The notes below the pieces were generated by a model, which saw nothing but the letters and a program-made list of their open reading frames with translations, did no database searches and had not been told where the DNA came from. From NCBI GenBank assembly GCA_020846635.1, contig JADLDO010000028.1, positions 620,001 through 684,000 on the forward strand: 64,000 nt of DNA. Reading direction: 5' to 3'. The position numbers and the translations under genes were made by a program. The DNA comes from Caldilineaceae bacterium. Its GTDB lineage: Bacteria; Chloroflexota; Anaerolineae; Caldilineales; Caldilineaceae. The number at the start of each line of letters is the position of its first letter. Position 1 is the first letter of the stretch. Below, one piece after another: positions 36,322 through 44,895 of the stretch.

Positions 36322-36391
36322 GGGATGAAGGAGCAGAACCACACCCGCGCCCAGAGGGGTTCTGCCTCTGCCCTTCATAATTCATCCCTCA
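36319..36391. terminator. Bidirectional terminator between helicase and MarR genes
   Basis: TGAGGGATGAA (36319-36329) pairs with TTCATCCCTCA (36381-36391), and inside it GCAGAACC pairs with GGTTCTGC. The stop codons of both convergent genes lie within the outer arms. Confidence 0.55.
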
Positions 36392-36873
36392 TCCTTCGAG
36401 AGTGTTTCCAGGTTGTGGCGCATGTGGGCGAGGCCGCGGCGCATGTGGTTGATTTCTTCTGCGCTGAGACCTGCGGTGGCGATGCGTTCAAACGCATCGC
36501 GCTCGCTGCGTAACTGCTCGACAGATTCACGCCCCTGCGCCGTGAGCGCGACGACGGTATAGCGATTGTCCTGTGGATGCGTCCAGCGGGCAACCAGCCC
36601 TTCTGCCTCCAATTGTTTGACCTGGCGCGTGATGGCCGCGGCATCCACGCGCAGCCGTTGGGCAAGGGCCGCTTGGGTCATGCTTTCTTCACGGCTGAGC
36701 CGATTGAGGATCGCCCAACGTGCGCGGCTCATGCCCATAAAACGCTCAAACGTGGTCACAACCTCATGATAGGTCTGACCAAGATGTTGCAGGATCGAAT
36801 CGCTGCCTGCGCCTTCCGGTGTGGCCGCGCTAGGTGTCGGGGTGGTGAGGGTAGGGGGCGTTTGTGCCGTCAT
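36382..36873 (-). CDS. MarR-family transcriptional regulator
   Basis: A 163-residue winged HTH protein. A Pro/Thr-rich N-terminal stretch (1-22) precedes the MarR fold. The recognition part is MTQAALAQRLRVDAAAITRQVKQLEAEGLVAR near 65-96 (core LRVDAAAITRQVKQL), and the wing DNRYTVVALTAQGRE is near 101. GGAGG precedes the ATG. It begins 21 bases after the efflux pump gene on the same strand, so they form an operon, and a palindrome upstream of the pump is a likely binding site. It probably represses the pump until a drug-like ligand binds. Confidence 0.92.
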   Translation of the reverse strand: MTAQTPPTLTTPTPSAATPEGAGSDSILQHLGQTYHEVVTTFERFMGMSRARWAILNRLSREESMTQAALAQRLRVDAAAITRQVKQLEAEGLVARWTHPQDNRYTVVALTAQGRESVEQLRSERDAFERIATAGLSAEEINHMRRGLAHMRHNLETLSKDEG

Positions 36874-36894
36874 CGCTGCCTCCGATTGAATTTG

Positions 36895-38559
36895 CTATAG
36901 GATTTCAACCGCGCTCTCCTGCTTGGGTATCCTCGCCACGGTCTCTGCCAACCGGTAGTTCGGGGTGCGGATTAAGAAGATAATTGCCAACGTCATGAAC
37001 GCCAGGATCAGGGCCATGACATAGCCCAGGCGCACCCCTTCGATCAGCGCGGCGTGGGCAACATCGGTAAGATGCTGGAGTTGAGTCGCGGCCTCTGGGC
37101 CGAGTTCGTCAAGCAGTTGTTGGAGTTGGGCCTGTACACCAGGATCAATGACCGCTTGGGGGTTGTGGAAGGCATCCACAATGCGCGCATCCGTGGCGGG
37201 TGTAAAGGCAGCTTGCATCCGCTGGCTAAAGAGGACATTGACCGCAGAGGCGACGATTGCCGTGCCAATCGTGCTGCCGATGAGGCGCAGGAATTGAACG
37301 CTAGAGGTTGCCACACCCATACGGTTGCGCGGCACAATCGATTGCACCAGCAGCGTGAGCATGGGCATGATAAAGCCCGCACCCAGCCCCGCAATCGCCA
37401 GCCGCAGCCCCAACCAAAGCGGATCCGATTCGACATTGACATTGAGCAGGCTCAGTGTGCCGATCACGGTACACACGCCTCCCCAAAGCATGAGGGCCTT
37501 CATTCGTTGGGTGCGTGCAAAGATCTGGGTGCCGATGAGCGAACCGAGCGCGGTTGAGACAGCCAGGGGTGTCTGATAGCCACCGGCAGCACTGGGGCTC
37601 AGGCCAAGACCCCCCTGGAGCAGGAGCGGCGTGTAGTAGACCAGGGCAAAGAGGCCAAAGCCAATGAGCAGCGAGACAGCGTTGACAAAGAGGATGGTTT
37701 GTCGCTTAAAGAGATCGATGGGAAAGAGCGGCTCCGGCACGCGTCGCTCAATCATAAAAAAGGCGACTAGAGAGACGACGCAGAGAATCCCCAGGCCAAT
37801 AATCGTTGGCGAATTCCACGGCATGGTATTGCCACCCCATTCAACGAGCAGCAGGAGCGCGCTGATGGCGACGGTAATCGTGGCTGCGCCTCCCCAGTCG
37901 ATGCGCGCTTTCTCTGCACGCGGGGAAAGGTCGGCAGGGAGTCTCATTTGGATCAGTGAAAAGGCCACAATGCCTACAGGCAAATTGATGTAAAAGACTG
38001 AGCGCCAGCCGAGCGATTCGGTCATCACCCCGCCCATCACCGGCCCAACCACACTGGCAACAGCAAAGGTACTGGTGATCAGCCCCTGCCAGCGTGCCCG
38101 CCGCGCCGGTTGGGGAAACATATCGCTGACGCTGGTAAAGGCAGTCGCCTGCAACATGCCCGCGCCGATGCCTTGAATGCCGCGCGCCACCACCAGCCAC
38201 ATCATCGATTGTGCCGCGCCCGCCAACGCCGATGCGCCAACAAAGATCACAATCGAGAGTAGTAGAAATGGCTTGCGCCCATAGAGATCGCCCATTTTGC
38301 CCATGATGGGAACCATCACGGTCGAGGTCAGCAGATAGGAGGTTGCCACCCAGCCGTAGAGGTTGAATCCACCCAACTCTGCCACGACACGCGGCAGCGC
38401 TGTACCGACAATCGTCTGGTCGAGCGCGGCCAGCAGCACGACGGTCATCATGCCGATCATCGCCAGCAGTGCCGGTGTGCCATGCATCCCCGCTTCAGGC
38501 GGCACGATGATCTGCTCATCCTCCAGCGCACGCGCTTTTTTGATCCCCTGGGCAGCCAT
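36895..38559 (-). CDS. MFS multidrug efflux transporter, EmrB/QacA (DHA2) type
   Basis: A 554-residue transporter with about 14 membrane helices. DHA2 hallmarks: LAALDQTIVGTALPRVVAELGG near residues 42-63 (core LDQTIVGTALPRV), GKMGDLYGRKP near 86 (motif A), GIQGIGAGML near 128, FYINLPVGI near 190 (motif C region). It would export cationic or hydrophobic drugs with proton exchange. AAGGTGG precedes the ATG at 38559, preferred to a longer frame. The MarR gene follows in the same operon. Substrate not known. Confidence 0.92.
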   Translation of the reverse strand: MAAQGIKKARALEDEQIIVPPEAGMHGTPALLAMIGMMTVVLLAALDQTIVGTALPRVVAELGGFNLYGWVATSYLLTSTVMVPIMGKMGDLYGRKPFLLLSIVIFVGASALAGAAQSMMWLVVARGIQGIGAGMLQATAFTSVSDMFPQPARRARWQGLITSTFAVASVVGPVMGGVMTESLGWRSVFYINLPVGIVAFSLIQMRLPADLSPRAEKARIDWGGAATITVAISALLLLVEWGGNTMPWNSPTIIGLGILCVVSLVAFFMIERRVPEPLFPIDLFKRQTILFVNAVSLLIGFGLFALVYYTPLLLQGGLGLSPSAAGGYQTPLAVSTALGSLIGTQIFARTQRMKALMLWGGVCTVIGTLSLLNVNVESDPLWLGLRLAIAGLGAGFIMPMLTLLVQSIVPRNRMGVATSSVQFLRLIGSTIGTAIVASAVNVLFSQRMQAAFTPATDARIVDAFHNPQAVIDPGVQAQLQQLLDELGPEAATQLQHLTDVAHAALIEGVRLGYVMALILAFMTLAIIFLIRTPNYRLAETVARIPKQESAVEIL

Positions 38560-38582
38560 ATAAGAATCCACCTTATCTAGAT

Positions 38583-38622
38583 AATTACTTGATCGATCAA
38601 TCGTTGACCCATCAAGCAATTA
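38583..38622. promoter_or_regulatory. Candidate MarR operator upstream of the efflux pump
   Basis: TAATTACTTGAT (38583-38594) and ATCAAGCAATTA (38611-38622) form a dyad with one mismatch; the left half overlaps the perfect palindrome TTGATCGATCAA (38589-38600). It lies 24-63 bases before the pump start, where MarR proteins usually bind. Confidence 0.55.
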
Positions 38623-38828
38623 TAGACCCGTATGCCCTCAACCTGTTAAATTCTGGAAACTTTTGGCGAAATTACGGGCCAATCACAGCCTGAGAATGGC
38701 GACAATGCGGCAAAGATGTATCTATCTGTATCCTGCAAATGTAAGCCTCCTGGCTCGTTTGCCTATGCCACCCCTGTATCCTCAAGATCCCTCATCAACA
38801 GGTTACGAATCAATAAGGAGCAATGACA

Positions 38829-40325
38829 ATGACCACGAAGGTTGGAAGCCGTCTTTTGGCTGGCGTTTTGCTGGCCTTATTTAGCCTTTTCGGCAGCGCA
38901 TGTACCGCTCTGCCCGCAAGCGCGCCTGCTCAGAATCCGGCAGGCGCAGCCACGCCGACTGTAGCCGCAGCCGAAGAAGGGGCTACAGTAGCCCCTGCTG
39001 AGGAAGCCACTACGGAGGTCACTGAGGAAGCCACGGAAGAAGCTACCGAAGAAGCAACAGAGGAAGCAACGGAAGAGCCTGCGGAAGAAGCGACTATGGA
39101 AGCCACGGAGGAGGCGACCGAAGAACCCACGGAGGAAGCGACCGAAGAAGCCACAGAGGAACCTGCGGAAGAAGCTACTGGCGATGAAGCCGCCGCGCGG
39201 CTCCAAGTGCCGGATGGCTTCACCCTCAATACCTATTTCAGTGGTCTGGCTATGCCGCGATTGATGACCGTGGGGCCGGACGGCAATCTCTATGTGGCTG
39301 AACGGGAGGGCGGTACAGTGGTACGTCTGCCCGATGCCGACGGTGATGGTGTGGCAGATGAACGGCAGGTAGTGATAGAAGATCTTGATGGGCCGCACAG
39401 CGTAGAGTGGTTTGAAGACTCGCTCTATGTTGCCGAAAACGGACGGATAGTGCGCCTGACCGATCTGGATGGGGATGGTGATTTCCTGGAAGATGGCGAA
39501 CTGGAAGTGGTGACCGATAATATTCCCACTGGCGGCAACCACACTTCACGTACACTGCACTTTGGCCCGGATGGTATGCTCTATGTTGCCGCCGGTTCCA
39601 GCGGTAACAACAATGTCGAAACGGATCGCCGCCGCGCCACGATTATGCGCTTTAATGCCGATGGTTCGATCCCGGAAGATAATCCTTTTGTCGATGACCC
39701 AGATGAGACACGCCAGCCTGTCTGGGCGGAGGGGCTTCGCAACAGTGTTGATTTCCTCTTCCTGCCCGATGGCCGCTTATGGGCTACACACAATGGCAGT
39801 GATATGCTCGGCAACGATGTGCCCCCTGAAGAGATTGTGGTTGAGGTGGAAGGCGGCAACCATTATGGCTGGCCCTACTGCTATACGCCGGTGATGGGCG
39901 TGGTGCCGCCCGGCACAGAGGAAGTACACGATGAGCGTGTGCCCTTTGACGACCGGCTCAGTGATTGCAGCGAGGTTGTGCCGGCGCTCTTTACCGACCT
40001 GGCACACGCAGCCCCGTTGGGTGTGACGCAATATAACGGGAGCGCCTTTCCCGATGAGTACCAGGGTAATCTCTTCGTGGCCTATCATGGCTCATGGAAC
40101 AGTGGTGAACCGCGTGACTGCAAGGTCGTGCGGATTGTCGTGGAGGATGGTCAGCCGGTCGAAGGTCAGGATTTTGTCACCGGCTTCCGCGATAGCGCAG
40201 ACCAGCAATGTGGCGACGCCTGGGGGCGACCTGCCGGAGTGGTCGCCGGTGCTAATGGCGAACTCTTTATCAGCGACGACCAGAACGGCAATATTTACCG
40301 GGTAGTTGCCTCAGCAGGGCAATAG
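38829..40325 (+). CDS. Lipoprotein sorbosone/glucose dehydrogenase-like beta-propeller with acidic repeat linker
   Basis: A 498-residue exported protein. A lipoprotein signal (lipobox GSAC near residue 25) is followed by an alternating Glu/Ala/Thr linker (units such as EEATEEATEE) at about 48-118. A six-bladed beta-propeller of the soluble quinoprotein glucose/sorbosone dehydrogenase type then starts near RLQVPDGFTLNTYFSGL at about 124. Propeller motifs: VGPDGNLYVAER, HFGPDGMLYVAAGSSGNN, WAEGLRNSVDFLF and GGNHYGWPYC, and near the end VAYHGSWN and GRPAGVVAGANGELFISDD. It would oxidise a sugar outside the cell with a quinone cofactor; bacterial homologues often have unknown substrates. AAGGAG is correctly spaced for the ATG at 38829, not the ATG six bases before it. 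Confidence 0.88.
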   Translation: MTTKVGSRLLAGVLLALFSLFGSACTALPASAPAQNPAGAATPTVAAAEEGATVAPAEEATTEVTEEATEEATEEATEEATEEPAEEATMEATEEATEEPTEEATEEATEEPAEEATGDEAAARLQVPDGFTLNTYFSGLAMPRLMTVGPDGNLYVAEREGGTVVRLPDADGDGVADERQVVIEDLDGPHSVEWFEDSLYVAENGRIVRLTDLDGDGDFLEDGELEVVTDNIPTGGNHTSRTLHFGPDGMLYVAAGSSGNNNVETDRRRATIMRFNADGSIPEDNPFVDDPDETRQPVWAEGLRNSVDFLFLPDGRLWATHNGSDMLGNDVPPEEIVVEVEGGNHYGWPYCYTPVMGVVPPGTEEVHDERVPFDDRLSDCSEVVPALFTDLAHAAPLGVTQYNGSAFPDEYQGNLFVAYHGSWNSGEPRDCKVVRIVVEDGQPVEGQDFVTGFRDSADQQCGDAWGRPAGVVAGANGELFISDDQNGNIYRVVASAGQ

Positions 40326-40362
40326 GTATAAGTCGTACTATCTGATCGCCCCCAACCAGAAA

Positions 40363-40436
40363 GTATCTCGCGCGGAGACGCAGAGAAGAGGCACTTACTT
40401 TGTTTCTTCTCTGCGTCTCCGCGTCTCTGCACGAGA
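40363..40436. repeat. Inverted repeat with dispersed CTCGCGCGGAGACGC unit
   Basis: CGCGGAGACGCAGAGAAGA (40371-40389) is perfectly complementary to 40405-40423. The left flank GTATCTCGCGCGGAG is shared with 32204-32218. It probably is a non-coding mobile or decayed element. No gene is seen between 40326 and 40592. Confidence 0.6.
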
Positions 40437-40592
40437 ATTCTCCCCCCTCTTTCTCGACAAGCCCTTTGCTCCATCCCGATTCGCCAGTTGTCTCCGGCTG
40501 CTATCGCGCCTATACTGAATCATCATACCCTTCTCACTGCGTGGTGGCATCGCCTAAAAGGGTGAGAGTGACAGAGGAGTTGAGCGAACCCT

Positions 40593-41291
40593 ATGCAATG
40601 GCAAAGCAGCATCGCACAGACCCTCCAATGGTCTGGAGAAATTGTTAATCGGGAAGCAAAACAACAAGCCACTGTGGCTATCGCCGGCAAGGTCAGCAAT
40701 GGCGATGTGATTGGCGTTGGTTCCGGCTCTACCGTTTTCCTTTCACTCCAGGCCATTGCGCGCCGCGTACAGGATGAGGATCTCCAGATCACCGGTATTC
40801 CCACTTCATATGAAGTTGCATTGGCGTGTACGGCACTCGGTATCCCGACCACATCTCTGTTAGAGGCCAAGCCGGATTGGGCATTCGATGGGGCTGATGA
40901 AGTTGACCCGAATCACAACTTGATCAAAGGTCGAGGAGGGGCGCTTTTCAAGGAAAAAATCCTGATGGTCAGCTCACCGAAAACCTATATTGTGGTTGAC
41001 AAGTCCAAATTGGTTCACACACTGGGGCAGAAATTTCCGATACCGGTCGAGGTTTACCCCTTATCGGTGCATTATGTTGAATCAAGGCTCATACAACTTG
41101 GCGCATTCGAAGTGAAGCTGCGCCTGGCACAGTCCAAAGATGGCCCCGTGATTACGGAAGCAGGAAATTTTATCCTGGATGCGAGGTTTGCGAACGTTGC
41201 CTCCGACCTTGAGGGCCGGATCAAGGGAATCACAGGTGTGCTCGAATCGGGGCTTTTTCAAGGATACAACGTGGAGATCATCACCACATAG
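40593..41291 (+). CDS. rpiA: Ribose-5-phosphate isomerase A
   Basis: A 232-residue enzyme converting ribose-5-phosphate and ribulose-5-phosphate in the pentose phosphate pathway, in the cytoplasm. RpiA signatures: VIGVGSGSTVFLSLQAI near residues 39-55 (phosphate loop), FDGADEVDPNHNLIKGRGGALFKEKI near 98-123 (core DGADEVDPNHNLIKGRG; the catalytic Asp and Glu are here), and KLRLAQSKDGPVITEAGNFILDA near 176. The length fits. AGAGGAG lies 13 bases before the ATG, a long spacing. It follows a repeat and is followed by a DUF488 gene. Confidence 0.95.
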   Translation: MQWQSSIAQTLQWSGEIVNREAKQQATVAIAGKVSNGDVIGVGSGSTVFLSLQAIARRVQDEDLQITGIPTSYEVALACTALGIPTTSLLEAKPDWAFDGADEVDPNHNLIKGRGGALFKEKILMVSSPKTYIVVDKSKLVHTLGQKFPIPVEVYPLSVHYVESRLIQLGAFEVKLRLAQSKDGPVITEAGNFILDARFANVASDLEGRIKGITGVLESGLFQGYNVEIITT

Positions 41292-41386
41292 AACTCACTA
41301 CAACATAGAACGCATTGTCACGGGGTAAGCAAGGCGCAATCACCAACGCACAAGCATCTGCGCCACGGAAAGAGAGGCTGGAATTT

Positions 41387-41737
41387 ATGATCAAATTGAA
41401 GCGGGTTTACGAGGAGTGGGAGAAGGATGACGGCTACCGGGTACTCGTTGACAGGCTTTGGCCTCGAGGTGTCTCCAAAGAAAAAGCGCATTTGGATCTG
41501 TGGCTCAAGGAGATTGCGCCCAGCACCGAACTTCGCAAATGGTTCGGGCACGATGCGCAGAAATGGGGAGAATTTGAGAAGAAGTACAAAAAAGAGCTTG
41601 AGGCGAACCGAGAGCTTGTCGATCAGCTAAAACAATTGGAAGAAGAACACGCTGTTGTAACGCTGCTCTATGGGGCGCGCGACACAGAGCATAATGAAGC
41701 GGTCGTCCTGCTCGATGTGCTGGAAGGGAGTGGGTGA
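41387..41737 (+). CDS. DUF488-family protein
   Basis: A 116-residue protein with the family marks [18 protein letters not shown] near residues 18-35, [18 protein letters not shown] near 39-56 and [18 protein letters not shown] near 92-109. DUF488 proteins are small cytoplasmic proteins of unproven function, sometimes proposed as nucleic-acid- or redox-linked. GAGAGG precedes the ATG at 41387. It comes 95 bases after rpiA, possibly in the same transcript. Confidence 0.88.
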   Translation: MIKLKRVYEEWEKDDGYRVLVDRLWPRGVSKEKAHLDLWLKEIAPSTELRKWFGHDAQKWGEFEKKYKKELEANRELVDQLKQLEEEHAVVTLLYGARDTEHNEAVVLLDVLEGSG

Positions 41738-41898
41738 GGCCACCTCACTCACTGTTTACCTAAACTGCCACTAGAGCTAAATTCTCCATCCCTACCACAT
41801 TAGTCACAAGTTAGGGAAACTATAGACTTAGCAAGAATAGGTCTTGCACCCGTAGCATTAATCCTCATTGTACAAGAATTAGAGAAGTGATGTAGCCA

Positions 41899-44799
41899 GT
41901 GAACAAACCACTTCCCCCCACACCGTTTCAACTTTTGATCGTTGCAAAAACGCGCGTGCAGAATGGCTATTGTGTGGAAGGCATCGCCCAAAATGGGCGC
42001 AGTGTCCGGCTGGTCGATGCTGTGCAACTTGCCAGCGGGAGTTCTAACCAGGATTACGCAATCGGCGATGTGTGGTGCATCCATGACTATTACGTGCCGA
42101 ACAAGGTCGTTGCGCCCCATTGCGAAGATATTATCGTTCTTAATGCAGAGCCGTTGCGTAGCTCGGATAAATTGGTCGAGGCAATTGAGCGACTGATGCC
42201 CCCCGTTACGGGCAGAATCGAACAACTTTTTGCGGGCGCGCTACAGGTGGCAGAAAATGGCTTGCTCTATGTTGGGCGCGAGCATGTCCCCGCCAGCAGT
42301 GCGCTCTTCTGGCGACCGGATCGCCCATTGATCTTGTGGGGCAGCGGCGATACCAGACTGCGTTATGTCTATAATGACGATGGGCGTGATCTCTATCTCG
42401 CCTATCGAGGACTTGACGCGCCGGAATCTTATCTGCCTGCCCACACGCTCGTTCGTCTCTCGCTGGCGCAATGGTGGAAGGCAGACAATGCCCCTGAGCA
42501 AGCGGCGAGATGTTATCTCCAGCTTTGCGGTTGGTTTTCTGACACAAAGGCCGGGCTGGAACCGGTAGAGAGTCCTCCACCAGAGTACAGCGTCGACGAT
42601 GCGCCCATGATCGTTAGAACACCCTCGTTCAAGCGCACACCTGCAACCGTCGATTTGCCAGAGTTGTTGCATCATTACTTTGGCTTTCGCGAGTTTCGTC
42701 CTCACCAACAGGCCATCATTGAATCGGTCTTGGCGCGGCGCAATACGCTGGTCATCATGTCTACGGGCGCGGGTAAGTCCCTTTGTTACCAGTTGCCTGC
42801 TTTGGTCTTTCCGGGCTTGACCGTGGTGATTTCGCCTTTGATCTCGCTGATGCAGGATCAGGTTGCCCACCTGACAGAACTTGGCATTGCCGCAGCGGCC
42901 CTTAACAGCCAATTGTCAGAGGATGAACGCTACGATGTGATCCGCCAAGCACGCAGCGGGGCGTTGCGCCTGCTCTATTTGTCGCCGGAGATGTTGCAGC
43001 GACCCAACACCCTTGCACTGCTGCGCGATTGCCAGGTGGAATTGCTGGTGGTGGATGAGGCGCACTGCATCTCGCGCTGGGGGCACGATTTCCGCGAGGA
43101 GTACCGGCAGATCAGCCGCGCGCGCGAGTATTTAGGCGATGTGCAAGTGTTGGCGCTGACTGCCACCGCGACGCGCCAAGTACGCAATGACATCATGACG
43201 AATCTTGATTTGGGCAATGCGGCGGAATTTGTCGCGCCCTTTGACCGTCCCAATCTCTTTTTGGCGGTGCAGCCGCGGCAAAATGGGCTGCATCAAGTGC
43301 TGAATTTCCTGGCAGAGCATCCCAACCAGTCGGGCATCATCTACTGTACCACCCAGAAGCAGGTAGATGATTTGACTGCTGCGCTCAACAAGGAGGGGGT
43401 TGCCGCACTCAACTATCACGCCGGTCTCGGCGACGAGACGCGCAAAGATCACCAGCGACGTTTTACCCATGATGAAGTGCCGGTCATGGTGGCGACCGTG
43501 GCGTTTGGGATGGGCATTGACAAGCCGGACATTCGTTTTGTGCTTAACTATAACCTGCCCAGCGACCCCGAAAGCTACTACCAGCAGATCGGGCGCGCCG
43601 GGCGTGATGGCGACCGCGCCGATTGTCTGATGCTCTATGGGCCGGACGATTTCCGCACCATCAAATGGATGATCTCCGACCGTCCCCCCGATCAGCAGGC
43701 GCAAGCTCAGGCACGGCTCCAGCATATGTCGGCTTGGGTCCAGCATACAGGTTGCCGGCGCAAGTGGCTCATCAACTATTTCGATGACGAGAGCGCGGCG
43801 GATCGCTGCAAGATGTGCGATACCTGTGTGGCGGGGGACACGTCGCAGCCTGCCGGGTCGGATGATCTGACCCAATATGCGACACTCTTCCTGACCTGTG
43901 TCCAGCAGCTTCGAGAGAAGTTTGGCGTGACCCATGTGATTGATGTGTTGCGCGGCTCCAGAGCCAAGAAAATTCTCGACTGGAAACATGATCGTCTGGC
44001 TGCCTATGATCAGGGCAACGGCCTGTCTAAAACCCAATGGCAGCAGTTGGCAGCACAGTTCTTTGCTCAAAAGCTCATGGTACAAAGCGATGTGGGCGCG
44101 ATCAGGCTGACGGAACTGGGCAAGCAGGTACTCAAGGGGCAGCAGGTCTTTGGGAGCCTCACCTTCAAGCAGGCGGCTAGCCTAGCGTCCACACAGCCTG
44201 CCCATGAGGGTCTCTTTGAGCAGTTGCGCGCTTTACGCATGCGTCTCTCCAGGGAGCATAACATTCCACCGTACATGATCTTTGCAGACCGTACTTTGCG
44301 CGAGATGGCGGCTATTTTGCCCAGGAACGAAGCCGAATTATTGGAGATCTATGGGGTGGGCGAACACAAGGTGGAAGCGTATGGGGCCGTTTTTCTGGAG
44401 GCAATTGCCGAGCATGGCGGCGCGGAAGATGCTCAGCCAGCCGCCGCGACCGCGCTCAAAGTGCGAAACAAAAGCACGTCGGCGCAGGAACGGCGCACCA
44501 CAGCCATTGAGGGCTTGCAGGCAGGTCGTTCCCTGCTAGAAGTTGCCAACCTTTGTAGCGTCAAGCCCATAACCGTCATGGGGTATATCTACCGCCATTA
44601 CCAGGAAGAAGGAAAGTTGCCGGAGCGGCTTTCCCTGCCGCACGCACAAGTACCTGACGAGATGCGCGCGCAAGTCTTTACGCACTTTGCAGAGCGGGGC
44701 ACGGATCAGCTTGGGCCGATCTATTGGGCAATGGAGCAACGCGTGGAATATCTCGACCTGGATCTGCTGCGCTTGGAGTATTTACAGCTTACGCCGTAG
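41899..44799 (+). CDS. recQ: RecQ-type DNA helicase with N-terminal extension
   Basis: A 966-residue protein. Residues about 1-235 form an extension that resembles two OB-like folds (FQLLIVAKTRV, VEGIAQNGRSVRLVD), which standard RecQ lacks. Then a RecQ helicase core at about 250-610: FGFREFRPHQQAIIES, STGAGKSLCYQLPAL (Walker A), VDEAHCISRWGHDFREEYRQ (core VDEAHCISRWGHDFR), QQIGRAGRDG. A Cys zinc site (CRRKW, CKMCDTC) lies near 618-648, then the RQC winged helix, an HRDC domain at about 770-845, and a C-terminal helical HTH_40-like domain to 960. It unwinds DNA 3'-5' in recombination and repair. The start codon is GTG at 41899. Family is sure; the role of the extension is not. Confidence 0.93.
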   Translation: MNKPLPPTPFQLLIVAKTRVQNGYCVEGIAQNGRSVRLVDAVQLASGSSNQDYAIGDVWCIHDYYVPNKVVAPHCEDIIVLNAEPLRSSDKLVEAIERLMPPVTGRIEQLFAGALQVAENGLLYVGREHVPASSALFWRPDRPLILWGSGDTRLRYVYNDDGRDLYLAYRGLDAPESYLPAHTLVRLSLAQWWKADNAPEQAARCYLQLCGWFSDTKAGLEPVESPPPEYSVDDAPMIVRTPSFKRTPATVDLPELLHHYFGFREFRPHQQAIIESVLARRNTLVIMSTGAGKSLCYQLPALVFPGLTVVISPLISLMQDQVAHLTELGIAAAALNSQLSEDERYDVIRQARSGALRLLYLSPEMLQRPNTLALLRDCQVELLVVDEAHCISRWGHDFREEYRQISRAREYLGDVQVLALTATATRQVRNDIMTNLDLGNAAEFVAPFDRPNLFLAVQPRQNGLHQVLNFLAEHPNQSGIIYCTTQKQVDDLTAALNKEGVAALNYHAGLGDETRKDHQRRFTHDEVPVMVATVAFGMGIDKPDIRFVLNYNLPSDPESYYQQIGRAGRDGDRADCLMLYGPDDFRTIKWMISDRPPDQQAQAQARLQHMSAWVQHTGCRRKWLINYFDDESAADRCKMCDTCVAGDTSQPAGSDDLTQYATLFLTCVQQLREKFGVTHVIDVLRGSRAKKILDWKHDRLAAYDQGNGLSKTQWQQLAAQFFAQKLMVQSDVGAIRLTELGKQVLKGQQVFGSLTFKQAASLASTQPAHEGLFEQLRALRMRLSREHNIPPYMIFADRTLREMAAILPRNEAELLEIYGVGEHKVEAYGAVFLEAIAEHGGAEDAQPAAATALKVRNKSTSAQERRTTAIEGLQAGRSLLEVANLCSVKPITVMGYIYRHYQEEGKLPERLSLPHAQVPDEMRAQVFTHFAERGTDQLGPIYWAMEQRVEYLDLDLLRLEYLQLTP

Positions 44800-44831
44800 T
44801 CATGGGTAGCTGCCACCCTCAAAAAGTGGAG

Positions 44832-44880
44832 TCACCTTCCCGGAAGCGAGAAGCTCTCTGGGCCGCTTCCGGGAAGGTGA
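44832..44880. terminator. Hairpin terminator, dispersed family copy 5
   Basis: TCACCTTCCCGGAAGC (44832-44847) pairs perfectly with 44865-44880 over 16 bases; the loop is 17 bases. It lies 32 bases after recQ and before the convergent secreted protein. Confidence 0.8.
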
Positions 44881-44895
44881 TAAACTCAGATGCGT

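Noticed and set aside
38990..39180. Short tandem GAAGCCAC-like units, considered as a CRISPR or VNTR
   Set aside because: The period is codon-based (Glu/Ala/Thr), with no spacers and no cas genes; it is a protein linker.
38877..39542. Phe/Gly/Arg-rich minus-strand frame opposite the Glu/Ala/Thr linker
   Set aside because: It is the reverse translation of a low-complexity linker in a well-supported lipoprotein gene.
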